DNA of 22,706 nt, taken from a virus. The position numbers and the translations under genes are program-made. The DNA is taken from positions 1 through 22,706 of the IMG/VR virus record IMGVR_UViG_3300021406_000047; one strand, 5' to 3'. The notes under the pieces were generated by a model that was not told the origin of the DNA, ran no database searches, and saw only the letters and a program-made list of their open reading frames with translations. Numbering within the stretch: the first letter of the stretch is position 1; each line of letters begins with the position of its first letter. This document shows, one piece after another, positions 18,487 to 22,706 of this stretch.

Positions 18487-20880
18487 TTACTGCTGTACTT
18501 GAGGTATCTGTTGTGGCATTTGCGACATTTGAGGCATTTGAGGAGCTTGCGCTTGAGGCTGTTGGGGTTGCTGAGGAGCGCCGGGCTGTTGCATCTGTTG
18601 CTGTGCTCTAGCGGCTTCGTCTTGTAGGTTCTGAGGCGACAAGCCCATCTGCGCTAGTTCCTGTATCGAGTAGAAGTGGTTGGGGTCTATCGTCTGGCCG
18701 TTGGGTGTGACTACTTGACCTTGAGCATTCGTGTACGTGGTTGCTGTCGGTGGTGGAGCTGCGGGATTAGCGGGTTTCTGCGGGGCGGTGCCATCTGGGT
18801 TTAAGCCTGCTTGCTGGGCTGCTTGTGCTGCGCCGGGGATTGTTGGGTCGGATGCACCGCCTTGTGCGCCTGCACCCTCTGCCTGAGCGACAGCACCTAT
18901 TTGAGCAGGCGTAAACTTGAGGTCTGGCTCTAGCGCCATAACACCTTGTTTTGCGGCATTATCGACGATCTTACGCTTCAGGTTCTCAATAATGACTTGA
19001 GCGATGTAATCATTAAATCGCTTCTGAACCTTTTTACTCTTTTCCTTGAACTCTGGGGAAATTGTGAGATTTCGCATGGCCTTAATAAAGCCATCTGAGC
19101 TTTCGGTAACTTCAACCTCGGATTCGTCTTCAAACAGTTCCAGGGTTTGCTGCGCGGTAAACTCATATTCTTCACTGCTCTCTTTACGAGCCAGTGAGCG
19201 CGGGTCTTGCGTGAACTGTATGTAGTCATCGTATAGCTGTTCGGGGTCGGGAAGATCATTAATCTTATAGTAGGAAAGCAGCGCAATCGCCTTATTATCG
19301 AGTAGTTTGTCGGCTATTTCTTGTAACTGAGCCTTGTTTACTGGTGACGTTGAGCCAGCTTCGACGTGAATTTCCACCTTCGTGTCGATCATGCCACGGG
19401 ATATGTATATCTTCTGATACCCGCTATTGGATTTACTCGTGAACGCATGGCGCTTCGTGTACCAGATACTCATCATGTGGGCGAGTAATCGGTAGTAATC
19501 AGTGTAGAACTTGTCGATCGAGCGCGTCATCAAGTCCAAGCGACCCTGCGCCTGGTCTTTCTTGATCTCAGATTGCCCGAGCGTTGGAACCGTATCGCCA
19601 TTGTCGCCCGTACCCGTAATCACATCGGGCGCCCCGATCATAGCCAGCGTCTGGGTACGTAAGTCCTGCTTCTGGGCTAAGAGTTCCGGTGATACGACTG
19701 CGGCAGGCACCACGCCGAATTGTTGCTCGGCATTGCTTCCTTGGGGGACATTGGTAAGGGTAATAACACTTTTGGTAGCTAACTTGTCTGATGACACAGC
19801 GTCATCTTCACTCAGAACTGCGCCGTTGACTACAATAGTAGGATTGCTGCGGAGCGAGCTTTCTAGTGAGTGACGGCCGGCCAGGTTCAAGAAATCCTGC
19901 ATAATCCGGCCCTGCTCGACAGGGGTTGTCTTGTCTATGAGTAGCCTACCGTCTGAGCTGACATTGCAGAAGATAAACGGCTTCGGCGGTGTCTTTATAA
20001 TGTTCAGTTCGTCATCGACATAACTGAAGTTCGGGTTTTTGCTTTTCTCTAGGATAAGATCATCACAGTAGTATATGACGCCCTCTTGAGGGTCAAACTT
20101 ACTATCGTAATAGGTAAACCACGACTCGCCAAGGATTAAGAGAACGTCTAGATCAGGCTTACCGTCTTCTCGTCCGATTGATGCGATCTGCATAATCTTT
20201 TCTTTTTTGCTCGGCCACCTGTGTATCATTGCGGCGGCCGACATAGGTTCCTTATAGTCAACAAATCCTGGATTACCACCATAAGCCGTATGATTATCCA
20301 TTGTTAGGTTTTCGGGGTTGAGCAGTTTTGGAACGATATCACCGTTCTCTCCTGCGTCTGGATCAAACTCTAGCTTTACGCCACCGATATACGACAGACC
20401 GGCATCATTAACTACCTTGGCAGCAATATCCCTGAACTCGTGTTTATCATTATGAGACCGCAAAACTTTCTCAAAGAAAACCCCGAAGCGCTTAGCAGTA
20501 TCACTGTCGGAGGATGGGTAGACATTCGGCTGGGCGATGCGGTTCGTGAGGTAGGCCATTACCGCTGACCACCCTATCCATATCTGGTTTTCGGAGTAGG
20601 GTATTTGTCCAGGCTTTAACTTATTCTGTATCTGGTAACCGTCGAAGTACAGTTTGTTAAGCCGCCTTTTTTCAGATAGGTTATAGCCATCATCAGTTGA
20701 GTCGTCCCAGTCGGTGCGGGCGTTGTCTATACGGGTTTTTAGATTCTGTAATAGCGTCTCATCATTAATCGTAATGTCCAGATTGCCAAGGGCCTCAATA
20801 ACGCTACTCTGGCCAGTCAAATCGGTCTGTGAAACTGTGCCAGAGTTTCTGCTAAACATTCCCGTAAAGTCGTTATTCAT
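18487..20880 (-). CDS. Portal protein, 797 aa
   Basis: ATG 20880 follows AAGGAGATATT. Features match P22-like portal proteins: an early helix region (QNLKTRIDNARTDWDDSTDD), a central core with WIGWSAVMAYLTNRIAQPN, a GLSYIGGVKLEFDPDAGENG strand, and HSLESSLRSNPTIVVNGAV followed by the region leading into the tunnel helices (LMTRSIDKFYTDYYRLLAHM). The C-terminal 60 or so residues are low complexity (Gln, Pro, Met, Ala). The size is near the P22 portal (725 aa) plus this tail. It forms the dodecameric ring at the capsid vertex through which DNA enters. Confidence 0.88.
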   Translation of the reverse strand: MNNDFTGMFSRNSGTVSQTDLTGQSSVIEALGNLDITINDETLLQNLKTRIDNARTDWDDSTDDGYNLSEKRRLNKLYFDGYQIQNKLKPGQIPYSENQIWIGWSAVMAYLTNRIAQPNVYPSSDSDTAKRFGVFFEKVLRSHNDKHEFRDIAAKVVNDAGLSYIGGVKLEFDPDAGENGDIVPKLLNPENLTMDNHTAYGGNPGFVDYKEPMSAAAMIHRWPSKKEKIMQIASIGREDGKPDLDVLLILGESWFTYYDSKFDPQEGVIYYCDDLILEKSKNPNFSYVDDELNIIKTPPKPFIFCNVSSDGRLLIDKTTPVEQGRIMQDFLNLAGRHSLESSLRSNPTIVVNGAVLSEDDAVSSDKLATKSVITLTNVPQGSNAEQQFGVVPAAVVSPELLAQKQDLRTQTLAMIGAPDVITGTGDNGDTVPTLGQSEIKKDQAQGRLDLMTRSIDKFYTDYYRLLAHMMSIWYTKRHAFTSKSNSGYQKIYISRGMIDTKVEIHVEAGSTSPVNKAQLQEIADKLLDNKAIALLSYYKINDLPDPEQLYDDYIQFTQDPRSLARKESSEEYEFTAQQTLELFEDESEVEVTESSDGFIKAMRNLTISPEFKEKSKKVQKRFNDYIAQVIIENLKRKIVDNAAKQGVMALEPDLKFTPAQIGAVAQAEGAGAQGGASDPTIPGAAQAAQQAGLNPDGTAPQKPANPAAPPPTATTYTNAQGQVVTPNGQTIDPNHFYSIQELAQMGLSPQNLQDEAARAQQQMQQPGAPQQPQQPQAQAPQMPQMSQMPQQIPQVQQ

Positions 20881-20903
20881 AATATCTCCTTAAGTATATA
20901 CCG

Positions 20904-21803
20904 TTAGTAGCCGCTTAGTTTCATTGCTTCGCTGGGCGATATACCAGCAGCTACATTCGTCTTGTAATTGGCTTGGGCTTGTTGCTGTGCTTGCACCTGT
21001 AACGCGTCTTGCTGTTTGTTAAAGGCGTTTTCTTGTTCCTGGTAAGTGGTTTGAGAGTTATCATAGCTGACTTCGCTTTGCAGCATCACACTCTTTGAAG
21101 CGTCTAACGCTACTGCGCTGACATATGACGCTGCACTGGTAAACGATGCGAGAGCTTCTGAAGCGTTGACTGAATAATTGACTGAGGCATTGTATTCGCT
21201 CTGAGCCGCTTCCTGGTAGCTACTGGCTTCTGACAGGTATTGAGCAGCGGAAGCGGTATACGATTGTTCCGCCTCTTGCTCCTGACTGAATAAATACTGG
21301 GATTCACTACTGGCGTACGTGGCGGCGGTCGTCGCCTCACTCTCCTGCGTCTTTATGGATTGCCCGAGTTGGGTTTCGATAGCATTCGCCTGAGTGGTTA
21401 TGCGTTGGGCTTTCGCTTCGACTCCAGCAGCCGAAAGACCGTAAGTGCCTTGTAATTGGCTCAGAGCAGCTGCTGTCTTTCCTACTTCTTGATTTTGAGC
21501 CTGCTGGGTCTGAGCTAATGTTTGAGCGTTAAAGCCAAAAGTACTATTTTGCGACGTAAGATTCTGCTGGTACAGAACGCCTGACGCCCCAGTAGTAGCC
21601 ATAACATTGGCTTCATTACTGGCATTTTGGGTTTGGGTGGCCGCGTTCTGGTTAGCAGCGTTCGCTTGCTGCGTCAGTTGATTGCCAGCGACCGTAGCAG
21701 CCTGAGAAGCGGCCATTTGCTGGTTATAGACAGTTTTACCCTCATTCTCTAGGGTATTTTCCTCAGTGTTTGCCTGAGAGAATATTGTGCTTAGTGAATC
21801 CAT
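20904..21803 (-). CDS. Ala/Gln-rich helical virion protein, 299 aa
   Basis: The ATG at 21803 lies just after the stop of the upstream gene (21806); no strong ribosome-binding site, so probably coupled. The protein is rich in Ala, Gln, Ser, Asn and Tyr and almost entirely helical (NQQMAASQAATVAGNQLTQQ, LAQTQQAQNQEVGKTAAALS). A central block repeats a Tyr-Ser-Ala motif (YASSESQYLFS, YTASAAQYLSEASSYQEAA). This composition and the position directly upstream of the portal recall ejection or internal virion proteins of podoviruses, but there is no motif to prove it. Confidence 0.7.
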   Translation of the reverse strand: MDSLSTIFSQANTEENTLENEGKTVYNQQMAASQAATVAGNQLTQQANAANQNAATQTQNASNEANVMATTGASGVLYQQNLTSQNSTFGFNAQTLAQTQQAQNQEVGKTAAALSQLQGTYGLSAAGVEAKAQRITTQANAIETQLGQSIKTQESEATTAATYASSESQYLFSQEQEAEQSYTASAAQYLSEASSYQEAAQSEYNASVNYSVNASEALASFTSAASYVSAVALDASKSVMLQSEVSYDNSQTTYQEQENAFNKQQDALQVQAQQQAQANYKTNVAAGISPSEAMKLSGY

Positions 21804-21805
21804 GA

Positions 21806-22706
21806 TTAACCGGCGCTAGATGATTGTTGATTCTGAAGTTGGTTGACTTGAGACTGTTGGCTAGCAACTTCAGAATTGATCGATTTATTATGTAGCGATT
21901 GTGCAACCATCCCAAACAGACTACTCGTACCCCAACCTGCTCCGCTCTCCAAGCCCTTTTTCTCATTGTTTATATCAGCTTGCAACGCCTCAACCTGTGC
22001 AGCTTGTTGTTTCTGATTACTTTGAACCATTTTTTCAGCATTGAGTTGCAACTGCAACATGCCAGGTTGGCCATTAGTGCCGTTATTGTAGTTATTCTCT
22101 ATAACTTGTCCTGCTGCCTGAGCACTTAGCAGTTTAGTTTGAGCGGCAGCTTGTTGCGCCTGATACGGTGCTAGAGCAGCTTGAGCAGCCTGATTAGCGG
22201 ATGTCATAATATTGGCGACGTTAGAACCTACTAATCCGCCTTCCTGCACTGCCTTAGTAGCTAAAGTGTTTAACGTGGTGGCGTAGTTAGCCATTGTGTT
22301 ATTACTTTGCTGAGCCGAACTATTATATGCGTTGATTGCATTAGTGTTCTGGCCAAGCTGATACGTCATGTCTTGGCCCGTAAGTGTAGCGGCAGTATTA
22401 GCTTGCCCTAACGCGTTGGACTGTATTGCTGTATTGCCAGCGATCTCATTATTGAATTGGTTTTGAACATCCGCTTGTCTATTCGCCGCACCTGTAGCAT
22501 TGAAGCCGTAAGCAGCGCCCTGATTCATTTGGTTGTTGGCCCCAGCAAGCTGTCCAGTTTCCTGGGCTATGTTCTGATTAGCCTGATTAAGCGTGGTCTT
22601 ATCAAAGCCCATCGTGTTGAGCTGATCTTGTGTGGCTTGGTTAAAGTTGGCTTCGTTCTGAGCTTGGTTTGAATAGGTGTCACCGAGAGCAGATAACTTA
22701 GCGGCT
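21806..22706 (-). CDS. Ala/Gln/Asn-rich virion-type protein, N-terminus beyond window
   Basis: The frame is open from the window edge through 22706, with the same composition upstream of the internal ATG 22612 (AKLSALGDTYSNQAQNEANF), so the start is outside the window. The visible part has repeated Asn/Gln/Ala motifs (NNQMNQGAAYGFNATGAANR, NYATTLNTLATKAVQEGGLVG) and a coiled end (VEALQADINNEKKGLESGAG). It is paired with the similar downstream protein, so both may form a virion or ejection complex. Function inferred from context only. Confidence 0.72.
   Translation of the reverse strand, partial: AAKLSALGDTYSNQAQNEANFNQATQDQLNTMGFDKTTLNQANQNIAQETGQLAGANNQMNQGAAYGFNATGAANRQADVQNQFNNEIAGNTAIQSNALGQANTAATLTGQDMTYQLGQNTNAINAYNSSAQQSNNTMANYATTLNTLATKAVQEGGLVGSNVANIMTSANQAAQAALAPYQAQQAAAQTKLLSAQAAGQVIENNYNNGTNGQPGMLQLQLNAEKMVQSNQKQQAAQVEALQADINNEKKGLESGAGWGTSSLFGMVAQSLHNKSINSEVASQQSQVNQLQNQQSSSAG

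Overview
This window looks like part of the genome of a double-stranded DNA tailed phage, or a prophage remnant of one. It carries a P22-like head module (portal, split scaffold, major capsid protein, a candidate head accessory protein), a RecT plus lambda-Exo/YqaJ recombination operon, a lysis cassette with a GH25 muramidase, three HNH-type nucleases, and many tightly packed small genes with 1-4 nt overlaps. No integrase, terminase, DNA polymerase, tail tube or tRNA gene was seen. Stop codons include TAA, TAG and TGA at sensible gene ends, so the standard bacterial code fits. The host is not determined. The proline-linked lysin with a C-terminal membrane hairpin resembles phages of monoderm (Gram-positive-type) bacteria, and a Patescibacteria or actinobacterial host is possible but is only a guess.

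Layout. (1) Positions 1-771, leftward: two small unknown genes and a pentapeptide-repeat protein cut by the window edge. (2) Positions 772-1175: a gene-free control region with an inverted repeat, a good promoter and an intrinsic terminator. (3) Positions 1176-2249, rightward: a ribbon-helix-helix regulator, a YopX-like protein and an HNH nuclease. (4) Positions 2259-2898: a strong promoter followed by about 600 nt with no convincing protein gene but many long, perfect and mutually compatible helices, a strong candidate for a large structured RNA. (5) Positions 2909-8269, rightward: the early operon with two micro-proteins, RecT annealase, YqaJ exonuclease, a long coiled-coil protein, a NinB-like protein, a possible winged-helix protein, a KhpA-like KH RNA-binding protein, an HNH nuclease and a string of very small (often membrane) proteins. 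(6) Positions 8266-11217, leftward: lysis cassette with GH25 lysin and several small membrane or coiled-coil proteins. (7) Positions 11302-14165, rightward: a chaperonin operon with GroES-like and GroEL-like genes separated by two small ORFs and followed by two more. (8) Positions 14150-14848, leftward: two small genes; 14937-15329, rightward: a lone HNH/zinc protein with its own promoter. (9) Positions 15385-22706, leftward: structural genes, read in the order A/Q-rich virion-type proteins, portal, scaffold, small protein, capsid, accessory head protein.

How the parts may work together. The RHH regulator probably represses its own promoter and, through the same TCATGAYA motif placed between the -35 and -10 boxes, the promoter of the large RNA and early operon. 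RecT, the exonuclease and the NinB-like protein make a recombination module. The phage chaperonin is plausibly for folding capsid or other virion proteins. Two leftward late units (capsid and lysis) start with the same module, an extended -10 box followed exactly 10 nt later by an AGCCGAC/GTCGGCT hairpin, which suggests a shared late-expression signal. The most novel item is the roughly 600-nt RNA candidate at 2294-2898, encoded in the same rightward block as a KH RNA-binding protein.
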